From assembly GCA_016710325.1 (NCBI GenBank), contig JADJXK010000001.1, positions 744,001 through 808,000 on the forward strand: a stretch of DNA of 64,000 bases. Direction: 5' to 3'. This stretch comes from Candidatus Leptofilum proximum. Its GTDB lineage: Bacteria > Chloroflexota > Anaerolineae > Promineifilales > Promineifilaceae. The notes beneath the pieces were generated by a model. The model worked only from the letters and a program-made list of their open reading frames with translations, was not told the DNA's origin and did not search any database. The translations under genes were made by a program, and so were the position numbers. Positions 16,381-25,353 of this stretch are shown here, in pieces (the first letter of the stretch is position 1; every line of letters starts with the position of its first letter).

Positions 16381-18738
16381 ATGAGTGAAATTAATAATAT
16401 TGTTGCTTCGGCCCTCAGCGCCAACATTCCTGAACCAACGTCGTACAGCGGGAAACATTACATCAAGCTGCCATTTCGCGGCGTCGAAGCTTTGTCTGAC
16501 AAAGGCCGCGCCGGAAATTCTGTAGCCCTGGCCTTCGACGGACAAAGCAGTTTTGTCTCGGCACCAGGCGAAGCGCAGCAGTTTGGCCTGGATGCTTACG
16601 CTATTGAAGCCTGGGTAAAGCTGGCCAGTACCACTGGCCTCAACCCAATCTTTGGCGTATCAGTGAATGATTTGAGCGGCGGCTTTGATCATCCCCTGCT
16701 GCTTACCTTCCAGAATGGTTTTTTCATCGCCTATCATGGCAGCACGCCGCATTTCCTGGGTTCCAACCAGGAACCCTATGCTGCGGGCCAATGGTATCAC
16801 ATTGCCTACTCGTATCGCGGCTCAGAAAGGCGGTCCACGTTGTATGTGAACGGGGAAGAAAAAGGGACCGTTGAAGACCTGGATTCCGAATTAAGATTGC
16901 AAGATGTCACCGTTGGGCGCTCTGGACCCGTGTCTACTGCCCGGCGGGCCAGCTTCTTTCATGGGGAGATTGACCGGGTTCGTGTTTGGGATCGCCATCT
17001 GACGGCCGCTAACGTCACAACCATGATGTTCTATGATGGCATTTCGGACAGCCAACGTATTTTTTGGGACTTTGAAGAAGGCCGGGGCAACGTCGCCCAA
17101 AACCTCGCAGCCCTCAATAATGATCCTTTCGAAGGTGAACTGCGCAATACGCAGTGGGTGTTGTCATCTCGGCCGCGCAGCAGCAGTCCGCATGAACTGT
17201 CCCGCTTTGGCCCGCTTCCCCTGACAGAAGCGGCGTTTCTCGCTGCTAAAAACAGAGGCAGCCTGGATCGCGCCATTTTCCCAGAAGCCCGCTGGATCAA
17301 AAATCCTGATGCCGTCAAAAGCGCCCTGGAGAAACTTGAATGGGATCCCTGGGTGGAGCAAGAGGTAGCCAACGGCAATCGGCTGCGACTGCGCCACATC
17401 TACAGTGGTGAACTGCGCTACGATTTTGTCCCCCGCACCAACGAACCCGAAGCAGAGTTTGTGTTGATCGAGCATTATCGACTGTCTACTTTTCGCGGTG
17501 CCTACGGTCCCGGTCGCATCCTGAACACCTTCTCTTTGCTGCCGGGTGAAAAGACGGAAATTTCCATTTCCACCTATACCAATCGGGCAACGGACATTAC
17601 GCGCAAAACGACCCAGGCAACCAGCAGCAGCACCAGCAGCAGCCAACAGGTCATCGACACCAACTCCATTTTCGATTCCGCTACCAAAGAAACGGCCGAT
17701 CGCTTCGCCACCGATCTAAACAGCGAAGTCAGCCTTAAGTCGAGTGAAAGCGACTCGTTTGATTGGTCTGTAGGCACGGAAGGGTCCGTCTCGGGCGGCA
17801 TGTGGAGCGCCAGCGCCAGCGCCAGTGCCGGCGGCAATATCAGCTCCGCCCGGGAATCCTTGGCCACGAATGTATCGAATGTGTCCAAAGAACATGCCTC
17901 CCAGGCATCAGCCATGCGCCATGTCAACGTCAACACGCACACCGATGTGCAGCAGTCTCGGGAACAAACGCAAAGCACGGTCAGCGAAACTGAGGAATCG
18001 ACCAGCATCAGCTCCGGCGGCAGCCACGCCCGGGTACGCACCATTGAAAATATCAACGTGAGCCGCACGCTCAATTTTGTCTTCCGCCAGATGAATCAGG
18101 AATACCTTACCTTGCTGCATCTGGTGGACCTGCAGGTTGGCTTCCAGGTTTCCGGACAGCCAGAAACACGGCGCATTGTGCCCTTGTCCGAACTGCAACA
18201 GCTGCTCAATGAGGTCGTTGAGGGTGAGCAACGGTTAGAAATGTACGAGATGATCCTCCAGATGGCCCGAGCTATTCTGGATTACAACGATGAGGTGACG
18301 CCCGATTTCATTGGCGAAGTCACGGATCCGTTGAATCCCAACCGCACGTATCATCGCGTCAATCGCAAGTTTGCCACCACGTATGATGACAGCATAACGC
18401 AGCAAACGGTGCAAGTCCCCGGCATCATTGTAAACGTCGACAAAATCATTATGCGAACTGATCACGTCTATGTTGATGCCTTCCTGGGCATGGGCGAAGC
18501 GTTGGATGCCTATTCGCAGGGGCTGCAAAAAGAAGCCATCGAAAATGAGCAGCTGCACAATGAGCTGCTGCGCACGGAAGTTGCGCGCAACAAGCAGCTC
18601 ATCGACATTAACAAAGCGGCGATGCAGATTGTTTCTCGTGAGGATAGTCGGGCAGCGGCCGTTTTCAAACAGGTCTTTGGCGATGCCCCCACCAGCGAGA
18701 ACGGTGTGGCCTTGCTGCCGACCGAGGCTGGTGAATAA
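16381..18738 (+). CDS. LamG-domain protein with long Ser/Thr-rich beta segment, unknown (possible secreted or pore-type effector)
   Basis: 785 residues without a signal peptide or clear membrane helix. Residues 45-240 form a LamG/concanavalin-like lectin fold (SVALAFDGQSSFVSAP, AIEAWVKLAS, GEIDRVRVWDRHLTAANV). Residues 335-400 form a conserved-looking beta domain (LLPGEKTEISISTYTN). Residues 404-565 are strikingly Ser/Thr-rich with alternating polar and nonpolar residues (SVSGGMWSASASASAGGN), a pattern like membrane-inserting beta-hairpins of pore-forming proteins. The C-terminus (600-785) is helical. AAGGAG precedes the ATG. It heads a forward unit with nuclease-like and patatin genes. The effector role is inferred from company and composition only. 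Confidence 0.7.
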   Translation: MSEINNIVASALSANIPEPTSYSGKHYIKLPFRGVEALSDKGRAGNSVALAFDGQSSFVSAPGEAQQFGLDAYAIEAWVKLASTTGLNPIFGVSVNDLSGGFDHPLLLTFQNGFFIAYHGSTPHFLGSNQEPYAAGQWYHIAYSYRGSERRSTLYVNGEEKGTVEDLDSELRLQDVTVGRSGPVSTARRASFFHGEIDRVRVWDRHLTAANVTTMMFYDGISDSQRIFWDFEEGRGNVAQNLAALNNDPFEGELRNTQWVLSSRPRSSSPHELSRFGPLPLTEAAFLAAKNRGSLDRAIFPEARWIKNPDAVKSALEKLEWDPWVEQEVANGNRLRLRHIYSGELRYDFVPRTNEPEAEFVLIEHYRLSTFRGAYGPGRILNTFSLLPGEKTEISISTYTNRATDITRKTTQATSSSTSSSQQVIDTNSIFDSATKETADRFATDLNSEVSLKSSESDSFDWSVGTEGSVSGGMWSASASASAGGNISSARESLATNVSNVSKEHASQASAMRHVNVNTHTDVQQSREQTQSTVSETEESTSISSGGSHARVRTIENINVSRTLNFVFRQMNQEYLTLLHLVDLQVGFQVSGQPETRRIVPLSELQQLLNEVVEGEQRLEMYEMILQMARAILDYNDEVTPDFIGEVTDPLNPNRTYHRVNRKFATTYDDSITQQTVQVPGIIVNVDKIIMRTDHVYVDAFLGMGEALDAYSQGLQKEAIENEQLHNELLRTEVARNKQLIDINKAAMQIVSREDSRAAAVFKQVFGDAPTSENGVALLPTEAGE

Positions 18739-18756
18739 AGCTGTAGGTTCAGAGAT

Positions 18757-18782
18757 GCCAGTCACTTTTGGAAGTGACTGGC
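18757..18782 (+). repeat. Perfect 11-bp hairpin between the LamG and nuclease genes
   Basis: GCCAGTCACTT, loop TTGG, AAGTGACTGGC. There is no T tract, so it is more likely a processing or stability stem between cistrons than a terminator. Confidence 0.6.
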
Positions 18783-18804
18783 GCCTCAAGTAAAGGGAAA
18801 AATC

Positions 18805-19596
18805 ATGGCCAAAATTACGAAGCGCACGACAAAGGTTTTGTCACGATCCGGTAAAGTCTTAAACAGACGGGCCACACCGCGAAGGGCAAGAACAACACCG
18901 GCAGGAAAGATCGGCAAAATGACTCGCCAACCTGTGCGGCAAAGTCCGCGGCGGCCCATCCAGCCTGCCAGCGTTCTTGCAAATCTAACGCATTTTGAAC
19001 TGAGTTATGCGCCTGCTTACCCAAACGGCCGTGGCGGCAAACAGGTAACGGCCGTTCTCGGTCCCGGTCTGGCGCAGTTGGCCAGCAGCGGCTGGACCAA
19101 CGCCAAAGGCGAAACATTAACCAAGTTAAAGGACGCGCAAGCAAAATATCCACGGCTCGGTCTGGTGGCTGGTCATTTGCTAAATGCACGTTTTGGCGGG
19201 CCAGGGGATGACCCCAAAAATCTAACGATTCTCTCCGCCGGGGGCAATCACCATCATCAGGCGTTTGATAACCCGGTGGCACAGGCAGTTGGAAAACTTG
19301 CGGCTTTTTACGAAGTTCTGCGCCGAGGTGGCGTGGGCGTATCTAGGCATACCTATGGCATTCGCGTCACTATTTCGGTTTCAGAGCAGACCTGGGGCAA
19401 TCAAGAGGCTGATAAGTACATTTGCGATCATCTTGTCTGTGTGGCTGAGCTAACTGGCCAGCGCCCAAGATTTAACAGACTGGATCGGGCACAAAAAGCC
19501 TTGGCCATCGACCTTTTGGCAGAGATTGAAAAAGATCTGAATCAGGCGAACGATTTTAGGGCTGACGGCCGTATCGTCCACAACACAAAACGGTAA
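18805..19596 (+). CDS. Basic protein with a putative beta-beta-alpha-Me (DNA/RNA non-specific endonuclease-like) domain
   Basis: 263 residues. The first 53 residues are extremely rich in Lys and Arg (KITKRTTKVLSRSGKVLNRR). Residues 115-150 read LVAGHLLNARFGGPGDDPKN followed by LTILSAGGN, which resembles the GHLIA-x-x-FGGPG-x-x-x-NLVP-x-x-x-x-xN pattern of the DNA/RNA non-specific endonucleases found as toxin tips of polymorphic toxins. The likely catalytic His is 124. The rest (160-263) is not recognised. It follows the LamG gene and precedes a small protein that could be its partner or immunity factor. Nuclease activity is inferred from the motif. Confidence 0.6.
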   Translation: MAKITKRTTKVLSRSGKVLNRRATPRRARTTPAGKIGKMTRQPVRQSPRRPIQPASVLANLTHFELSYAPAYPNGRGGKQVTAVLGPGLAQLASSGWTNAKGETLTKLKDAQAKYPRLGLVAGHLLNARFGGPGDDPKNLTILSAGGNHHHQAFDNPVAQAVGKLAAFYEVLRRGGVGVSRHTYGIRVTISVSEQTWGNQEADKYICDHLVCVAELTGQRPRFNRLDRAQKALAIDLLAEIEKDLNQANDFRADGRIVHNTKR

Positions 19597-19609
19597 ACAG
19601 GGGGAAGCT

Positions 19610-19912
19610 ATGAGCTACTATCGCACCGTCACCGTGTATCACCTGCCGGAGAGGCGAATGGAAGGCATTGAAAAATTAAAACTTCTGTGCCAGCTGCTCA
19701 ACAACTTTGGCGCCAACACCGAAATCCTGACCAACTTTGCCGGGGACAGCTTCCGTATTCATGTGGTTTCCCACTTTGAAACGTTGGCACAGTTTGAAGC
19801 ACTTAACGAATGGGCCGCCGGAAACGCCGCGTATCAAAATTGGCTGCAATCGGTGCAGGACTTGTTTGACTGGAACCGCACCCAAACAAATCTTTACACA
19901 ATTATCAGTTAG
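19610..19912 (+). CDS. Small alpha/beta protein, unknown (ferredoxin-like barrel pattern)
   Basis: 100 residues, 13 bases after the nuclease-like gene, with AGGGGG before the ATG. The strand-helix order (YRTVTVYHL, IEKLKLLCQLLNNFG, SFRIHVVSHFETLAQFEALN) looks like a dimeric alpha/beta barrel such as the NIPSNAP group. No family is certain. Position between a nuclease-like protein and a phospholipase makes an immunity or accessory role possible, but nothing in the sequence shows it. Confidence 0.55.
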   Translation: MSYYRTVTVYHLPERRMEGIEKLKLLCQLLNNFGANTEILTNFAGDSFRIHVVSHFETLAQFEALNEWAAGNAAYQNWLQSVQDLFDWNRTQTNLYTIIS

Positions 19913-19985
19913 CCATTCACCTCTCTTTCACACAAGAATCCCGCAAAATTGGCCGCCGCCTCGTTTATCCGGGCAGGAGGTTGTC

Positions 19986-21014
19986 ATGAACAAGTTGACA
20001 CGAATTCTCACAATTGACGGGGGTGGCATTCGCGGACTGATTCCGGCACGTGTTTTGGTGAGCCTGGAACGCAAGCTGCAGCGACGCACGGGCCGTGACG
20101 ACGCCCGCCTGGCCGAGTTCTTCGACCTGGTGGCGGGCACCAGCACCGGCGGGCTCATCACCTGCCTGCTGCTGGCCCCAGGCGAGAATGCGTGGACGCC
20201 TGCCTTCACGGCCCAGGAGATCGTTGATTTGTACCTGGACCACGGTACGCAAATCTTCAACGCTACCTGGGGCAAACGGTTCCGCTCACTGAACGGGCTG
20301 CGCGATGAGCGCTATGAGTCGCGTGGTTTGGAAGCGCTAATCGATGAGAAAGTGGGCGAGTTGTGGCTCAGCCAGCTCATCAAACCCTGCCTCATCACCG
20401 CCTACGACGTAACGCGGCGCAAGGCCAAGTTCTTCACCCAGCACGATGCCCGCAACGACGACAAGGATTACCCGATTAAGGTGGTGGCGCGGGCCACCTC
20501 GGCGGCGCCAACCTACTTTGAAGCAATGCCTGGCGAGAACGGCCGTACCCCCTACGCCTATGTGGATGGCGGACTCTTTGCCAACAACCCCACCATGTGT
20601 GCCTACGTGGAAGCATACCGCAAGCTGGCGGGCAAACCCACGGCCGAAAACATGGTCATTCTCTCGCTGGGCACGGGCCAGATTACCCGGTCATACCCCT
20701 ACCACAGCGTGAAAAACTGGGGCGTGGTGCAGTGGTTACGGCCGCTCATCGACATCATGATGTCTGGCGCAGCGGAGACGGTAGATTACCAGATGCGGCA
20801 GCTGTTTATGGCCCACGGCCGTTCCCCCAGCTACCTGCGGCTGCAAACCACCATCGCCACCAGCGATTTTGAGTTGGCAGAGCTGGACAACGTCAACCCG
20901 GCCAACATGGACCGCCTGCTGGCCCGCGGCATCCAGCTTGCCGACGAGTACGAAGCCGAACTGGATGCCCTCGTGGAGATGCTGGTCGCCGCCGAAGAAC
21001 CCATCCCCGCCTGA
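19986..21014 (+). CDS. Patatin-like phospholipase
   Basis: 342 residues with a complete patatin active site: oxyanion loop DGGGIRGL (residues 11-18), nucleophile elbow GTSTGG near 51-56 and the DGG of the Ser-Asp dyad in YVDGGLFANNP. By family it hydrolyses acyl esters of membrane lipids. An excellent AGGAGG lies five bases before the ATG. Patatins of this type act as effectors in several toxin and anti-phage settings (for example CapV), but no cyclic-nucleotide synthase is nearby. It closes the forward unit that starts with the LamG gene. Confidence 0.88.
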   Translation: MNKLTRILTIDGGGIRGLIPARVLVSLERKLQRRTGRDDARLAEFFDLVAGTSTGGLITCLLLAPGENAWTPAFTAQEIVDLYLDHGTQIFNATWGKRFRSLNGLRDERYESRGLEALIDEKVGELWLSQLIKPCLITAYDVTRRKAKFFTQHDARNDDKDYPIKVVARATSAAPTYFEAMPGENGRTPYAYVDGGLFANNPTMCAYVEAYRKLAGKPTAENMVILSLGTGQITRSYPYHSVKNWGVVQWLRPLIDIMMSGAAETVDYQMRQLFMAHGRSPSYLRLQTTIATSDFELAELDNVNPANMDRLLARGIQLADEYEAELDALVEMLVAAEEPIPA

Positions 21015-21026
21015 TTCCCTCTTTTC

Positions 21027-21086
21027 ACCGCAAAGGACGCAGAGAGCGCAAAGGTTTTCTTTTCTCTCTTTGCGTTCTTTGCGGTT
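21027..21086. repeat. Inverted repeat, CGCAAAG word family
   Basis: ACCGCAAAGGACGCAGAGAG and its inverted partner CTCTTTGCGTTCTTTGCGGT around a T-rich centre, 13 bases after the patatin stop. The same family recurs at 42731 and 54866, with a single arm at 63041. Confidence 0.75.
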
Positions 21087-21229
21087 CAATAACTCCTCGC
21101 TGGCTGCCCAATTGGGCAGTTTTGTTACTTTTAGGCAACCTGGCTTTGGTAAACTGCCCAAACAGATTATTCCCTGCCCGCATCAGCAGTCGCTCCGGGA
21201 AGAGGAGCAGCAGTGACCGAGAGAAAGTT

Positions 21230-22759
21230 ATGTATGTGAACATTGGGACGTTGTTACCCAGACACGCAGTTTATCGTCCAGACCATACGGCCGTACTCTT
21301 CCAGGATCACAACCTCACTTACCGCCAGCTAAACGGCCGTGTCAACCGCCTCGCCAACACCCTGGTGCACCTGGGCCTGCAAAAAGGGGACAAGCTGGCC
21401 ACCATTTTGCCCAATTGTTTGGAACAGCTGGAAATCTTCTGGGCCGTAGCCAAGCTGGGCGTGGTTGTTGTGCCCCTCAGCCCCATGCTGCGCGGCACGG
21501 GCCTCAGCCGCCTGCTCAACGACTCCGACAGCGTGATGGTGGTCACCACCACCGACTTTGCCCCGGAGCTGGACAAAATTCGCGGCGATCTGGTCAATAT
21601 CCGGCCGGAGCGATTTATTCTCACCGACGGGAATCTAGATGGTTACCAGAATTATCATGAGCTAACGGCCGTTTCCCCTGAAACTGAACCACCCTACGTC
21701 GAAATCCACGGCGACGACCCGTACAACATCATCTACAGTAGCGGTACCACTGGCCTGCCAAAAGGGATCATTCACACCCACGCCATCCGTGCCGCTTACT
21801 GCACCAGCTTCGCCACGGCGTATCGCATCACGCCAGAAAGTGTCTGTTTGCACACCGGCTCCCTGGTCTTCAACGGCGCGTTCCTCACGCTGATGCCCGC
21901 TCTCTTCCTCGGCTGCAAATACATCCTGCACCCCTATTTTGATGCCGAAGCGCTCATCGAAACCGTGGCCCGGGAAAAAGTGACGCACATCAAGATGGTG
22001 CCTTCCCAGATTATTGCCATGATGCATGCCCCCAACTTTGACCCGGCGCGCATGCACACTTTGGAGATGGTTGGCTCCGTCGGCGCGCCGCTGCATCTGG
22101 AGCACAAAGAGGCGCTGGAGCGCCATCTGCCCGGCCGCTTTTACGAGCTGTACGGCCTCACCGAAGGCTTCATGACCATCCTGGACAAGTACGACTATCC
22201 GCGCAAACCCGGCTCGGTTGGCTCGCCGCCGCCGCTGATGGAGATGCGCATCGAGCGGCCCGACGGCACACTCTGCGTTACGCACGAAGTGGGTGAAATT
22301 GTGGGGCGCGGCCCGATGACCATGCCCGGTTACTACAAACGGCCGGACCTGACGGCCAAAGCGATCCGCAATGGCTGGCTGTACAGCGGCGACCTGGGCT
22401 ATGTAGACGAGGACGGCTTTTTGTTCCTGGTTGACCGGCAGAAAGATTTGATTATCTCGGGCGGGGTGAACGTCTACCCACGCGACATTGAGGAGTTGAT
22501 TGTGCAGCATCCGGCGGTGAGGGAAACGGCCGTCTTCGGCATCCCCGACGACAAGTGGGGCGAAACCCCCATGGCCACCGTCATCCTACACGAACCCGGT
22601 TCCATCAGCGAAGACGACCTGCGTGACTGGATCAACAAACGCGTTGAGGCCCGCTACCAAAAAGTGAGCCGCGTGGTCATCATGGACGATTTCCCGCGCA
22701 GCGTCGCGGGCAAAACGCTCAAACGCGTCATGCGCCAGCCCTTTTGGGAAGAGCGGTGA
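21230..22759 (+). CDS. AMP-forming acyl-CoA synthetase 1
   Basis: 509-residue ANL-superfamily ligase that activates a carboxylic acid through an acyl-AMP to its CoA thioester. The P-loop YSSGTTGLPKG is at 169-179, the A5 motif is ELYGLTEG, the A8 hinge region includes SGGVNVYPRDIEEL, and the C-terminal catalytic lysine is in VAGKTLKR. It is the most divergent of the three ligases in this block. The ATG at 21230 gives the canonical N-terminus, and the longer frame upstream runs through non-coding text. The stop codon lies in the following repeat. Confidence 0.88.
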   Translation: MYVNIGTLLPRHAVYRPDHTAVLFQDHNLTYRQLNGRVNRLANTLVHLGLQKGDKLATILPNCLEQLEIFWAVAKLGVVVVPLSPMLRGTGLSRLLNDSDSVMVVTTTDFAPELDKIRGDLVNIRPERFILTDGNLDGYQNYHELTAVSPETEPPYVEIHGDDPYNIIYSSGTTGLPKGIIHTHAIRAAYCTSFATAYRITPESVCLHTGSLVFNGAFLTLMPALFLGCKYILHPYFDAEALIETVAREKVTHIKMVPSQIIAMMHAPNFDPARMHTLEMVGSVGAPLHLEHKEALERHLPGRFYELYGLTEGFMTILDKYDYPRKPGSVGSPPPLMEMRIERPDGTLCVTHEVGEIVGRGPMTMPGYYKRPDLTAKAIRNGWLYSGDLGYVDEDGFLFLVDRQKDLIISGGVNVYPRDIEELIVQHPAVRETAVFGIPDDKWGETPMATVILHEPGSISEDDLRDWINKRVEARYQKVSRVVIMDDFPRSVAGKTLKRVMRQPFWEER

Positions 22760-22826
22760 ACGGTTATCGGTGAACGGTAAACAGAACACCGATTACCGCT
22801 TACCGCTTACGGATTACCGATTACGG
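22755..22826. repeat. Inverted repeat, GTGAACGGT/ATTACCG word family, covers a stop codon
   Basis: GGTGAACGGTTATCGGTGAA on the left, and ACCGATTACCGCTTACCGCT plus GGATTACCGATTACGG on the right. The TGA of ligase 1 (22757-22759) is part of the left arm, and the next gene starts four bases after the right arm. Confidence 0.7.
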
Positions 22827-22830
22827 AAAA

Positions 22831-23718
22831 ATGGACAATTTCACCCACACCAACCACATCACCCTCCACTACCTCGACCATCCTGGGGAGGAGCCAGCCA
22901 TCATTTTGCTGCATGGGCTTACGGCCAATGCCCACTTTTTTGATGGCCTGACCGCCAGCAGCCTGCCCAACCGCTTGCTGGCCATCGATCTGCGTGGCCG
23001 CGGCCAGAGTGACAAGCCGGAAGCGGGCTACAGCATGGCCGACCACGCCGCCGATATTTTGGGGCTGATGGACAACCTGGGGCTGGACCGGGCGATCCTG
23101 GCCGGGCACTCGTTTGGCGGCCTGCTCACCTGTTACCTGGCCGCGAATTACCCGAAGCGCGTGGCCAGGTGCATCATCATGGACTCTGGCTTCTTGCATC
23201 CCAACGTCAAAGAACTCATCAAACCATCATTGGAACGGCTGGGGCAGCGCATTGCCTCGTGGGAGGCGTACCGGGATGGCATTAAAAGTGCGGCCTATTG
23301 GCAGGGGTTTTGGGATACGGCCGTAGAAAATTACTACCGCGCTGATGTACAATCCAACAACGACGGCTCCGTTCAGGCCCGTTCCCGCCCCGCCACCATC
23401 GCCGAAGCCATCGACAATGCCCTGGCCGAACCCTGGCCAGCCATCTTCGCCGAGGTGCACCAGCCCACCCTCATGCTGCACGCGCCCGGACCGTTTGGTG
23501 CACCCGGCTCCATGCCCGTGGTGCCGCCCGCCGAGGCCGAAGCCACCGTCAACGCCCTGCCCAACTGCCGCTACAAAGCCGTCCCTGGCAACCATATGAC
23601 CATGCTGTTTGGCGATAACGTAGGGGTGTTGGCCAAAGAAATCAGTACGTTTTTAGAAGAGACTGGAGATTGGGAACTGCTATTAATCTCCAATCTCCAC
23701 TCCCCAATCTCCCATTAA
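22831..23718 (+). CDS. Alpha/beta hydrolase with repeat-encoded tail
   Basis: 295 residues: oxyanion LLHGLTAN, nucleophile GHSFGG (Ser94), and a histidine in GNHMTMLFGDN. It resembles ring-cleavage-product hydrolases and esterases that accompany acyl-CoA ligases. The last 19 residues (from about TGDWELL to the end) are encoded by an intergenic-type repeat (23662-23713), so the ancestral protein probably ended near FLEE. It lies between two ligase genes, four bases before the next one, so it is probably co-transcribed. Confidence 0.8.
   Translation: MDNFTHTNHITLHYLDHPGEEPAIILLHGLTANAHFFDGLTASSLPNRLLAIDLRGRGQSDKPEAGYSMADHAADILGLMDNLGLDRAILAGHSFGGLLTCYLAANYPKRVARCIIMDSGFLHPNVKELIKPSLERLGQRIASWEAYRDGIKSAAYWQGFWDTAVENYYRADVQSNNDGSVQARSRPATIAEAIDNALAEPWPAIFAEVHQPTLMLHAPGPFGAPGSMPVVPPAEAEATVNALPNCRYKAVPGNHMTMLFGDNVGVLAKEISTFLEETGDWELLLISNLHSPISH
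23662..23713. repeat. Inverted repeat, GGAGATT word family, inside a gene end
   Basis: ACTGGAGATTGGGA, then TAATCTCCAATCTCCACTCC and CCAATCTCCC, the same family as at 36829 and 56363. Here it is translated as the C-terminus of the alpha/beta hydrolase. Confidence 0.75.
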
Positions 23719-23722
23719 CTTT

Positions 23723-25261
23723 ATGGACGCAAGCAATTTACTCAGCAAACGAGCCGAACTAACCCCCGACTGCGTGGCGCTGCGCGAACTGGCCACCGGT
23801 CAGAGCTACACCTATGCCCAGCTCAACGCGCGGGTGAACCGCGCCTGCCACTTTTTGCAGAAGCTGGGCGTGCAAAAGGGGGATGTGGTCTCGCTGCTGG
23901 CACACAACAGCGTTGTGACGATCGATCTGCTCTACGCTGCTACCAAAATTGGGGTGATTTTTGCGCCGCTGAACTGGCGGCTGGTGGCCGACGAACTGGC
24001 TTACATCGTGCGGGACTGCGACTCCAGGGTGCTCATCTGCGGACCGGAATTTACGGAGACGCTGGTGGCCATGCTGCCCAACATCCAGGTGCCTCACCTT
24101 GTCAGCGTGGAAGGGGCGGAGGTTGCAGGGGCGTTGGTTTACGAGGATGAGCTGGCGAAAGCAGATGATGCGGAACCGGAACGGCCGTCCCTCTCCCCCG
24201 AAGACACCGCCTGCATTTTGTACACCTCCGGCACTACCGGCAAGCCCAAAGGGGCCATGATTCCTCACCGCCAGATTGTGTGGAACGCCATCAACACGGT
24301 CATCAGCTGGGGGCTGACGCCGGACGACATCTCGCCGATTTTTACGCCAATGTTTCACTCCGGCGGTCTTTTTGTTTTTCTCACGCCGCTGTTTTACGTC
24401 GGCGGGCGCATTGTGCTGATGCGCCAGTTTGACCCGGTAGAAACGCTGCGGCAAGTGGCCGAGGAAAAGTGCACCGTCCTGCTGGGTGTGCCCACTATTT
24501 TCCAGGTGTGGCTCAACACGCCAGCGCTGGCCCAAACCGATTTCAGCGCGGTGCGCTGGTTTATCAGCGGCGGTGCGCCCTGCCCGGTGTCGCTCATCGA
24601 AGCGTGGCGGCAGGCCACGGGCAAGCCGTTCCGCCAGGGCTACGGCCTGACGGAAGTGGGCACCAACTGCTTCACCATGAACGATGACGACCCGGAAAAG
24701 AAGCCGGGCACGGTGGGCAAGCCAATCTTTCACAGTGAGATGAAGCTGGTGGGTGAAGACGGCCGTCTCGTCCCCCCCAACCAGACCGGCGAACTGCTCA
24801 TCAAAGGGCCGCACGTCACCAGCGGCTATTGGAACAATCCAGAAGCCACGGCCGAAGCACTGCGCGACGGCTGGTTCCACACCGGCGACATGGCCAAGAT
24901 GGATGAAGACGGCTTTTTCTTCATCGCTGGGCGCTTTAAGGACATGATCATCAGCGGCGGCGAGAACGTGTATGCCGCCGAGGTAGAGGCAATCTTTGTG
25001 GCCCACGAAGCGGTGGTCGAAGCCGCGCTCATCGGCCAGCCGGACGAGAAGTGGGGTGAGGTGGGCGTGATGGTGGTGGTGAAAGCCAACGGCGCAGCCA
25101 TCACCGAAGCCGAATTAATCCAGCACTGCCAGGGCAAACTGGCCCGCTACAAAATTCCCAAGCGCGTCATCTTCACCGACGCCCTGCCCTACTCGCCCTA
25201 CGGCAAGGTGATTAAGGCGGAACTTAGGGAAACATTGCTTTCAGACAATAGCGAAGCGTGA
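23723..25261 (+). CDS. AMP-forming acyl-CoA synthetase 2
   Basis: 512-residue ANL ligase: P-loop YTSGTTGKPKG at 167-177, QGYGLTEVG (A5), SGGENVYAAEVE (A8 region), catalytic lysine in YGKVIK. It is closely similar to ligase 3 (27338) in layout and motifs, which suggests a duplication. It probably belongs to the same unit as the flanking hydrolases. The substrate (fatty or aryl acid) is not readable from the sequence. Confidence 0.88.
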   Translation: MDASNLLSKRAELTPDCVALRELATGQSYTYAQLNARVNRACHFLQKLGVQKGDVVSLLAHNSVVTIDLLYAATKIGVIFAPLNWRLVADELAYIVRDCDSRVLICGPEFTETLVAMLPNIQVPHLVSVEGAEVAGALVYEDELAKADDAEPERPSLSPEDTACILYTSGTTGKPKGAMIPHRQIVWNAINTVISWGLTPDDISPIFTPMFHSGGLFVFLTPLFYVGGRIVLMRQFDPVETLRQVAEEKCTVLLGVPTIFQVWLNTPALAQTDFSAVRWFISGGAPCPVSLIEAWRQATGKPFRQGYGLTEVGTNCFTMNDDDPEKKPGTVGKPIFHSEMKLVGEDGRLVPPNQTGELLIKGPHVTSGYWNNPEATAEALRDGWFHTGDMAKMDEDGFFFIAGRFKDMIISGGENVYAAEVEAIFVAHEAVVEAALIGQPDEKWGEVGVMVVVKANGAAITEAELIQHCQGKLARYKIPKRVIFTDALPYSPYGKVIKAELRETLLSDNSEA

Positions 25262-25332
25262 AACGTGAAGCGTGAAACGTGAAGCGTGAAACGTGATTGG
25301 CTTCTTCACGCATCACGTTTCACGTTTCACGC
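25256..25332. repeat. Inverted repeat, GTGAAAC word family, covers a stop codon
   Basis: The left arm has six copies of GTGAA-type words (GCGTGAAACGTGAA in series). After TTGGCTTCT the right arm reads TCACGCATCACGTTTCACG and so on. The TGA of ligase 2 (25259-25261) lies in it. The same family is at 28861-28922. Confidence 0.8.
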
Positions 25333-25353
25333 CACAATCAATTAGGAATACAG

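Noticed and set aside
16328..19024. Stretch without exact ACGGCCGT as a sign of recent transfer
   Set aside because: With a mean spacing near 600 bases, one gap of this size is expected among about 105 copies. The IS element and polA give similar gaps.
19986..21014. Patatin as a CBASS (CapV) effector
   Set aside because: No cyclic-nucleotide synthase, Cap2 or Cap3 gene is seen in the neighbourhood.
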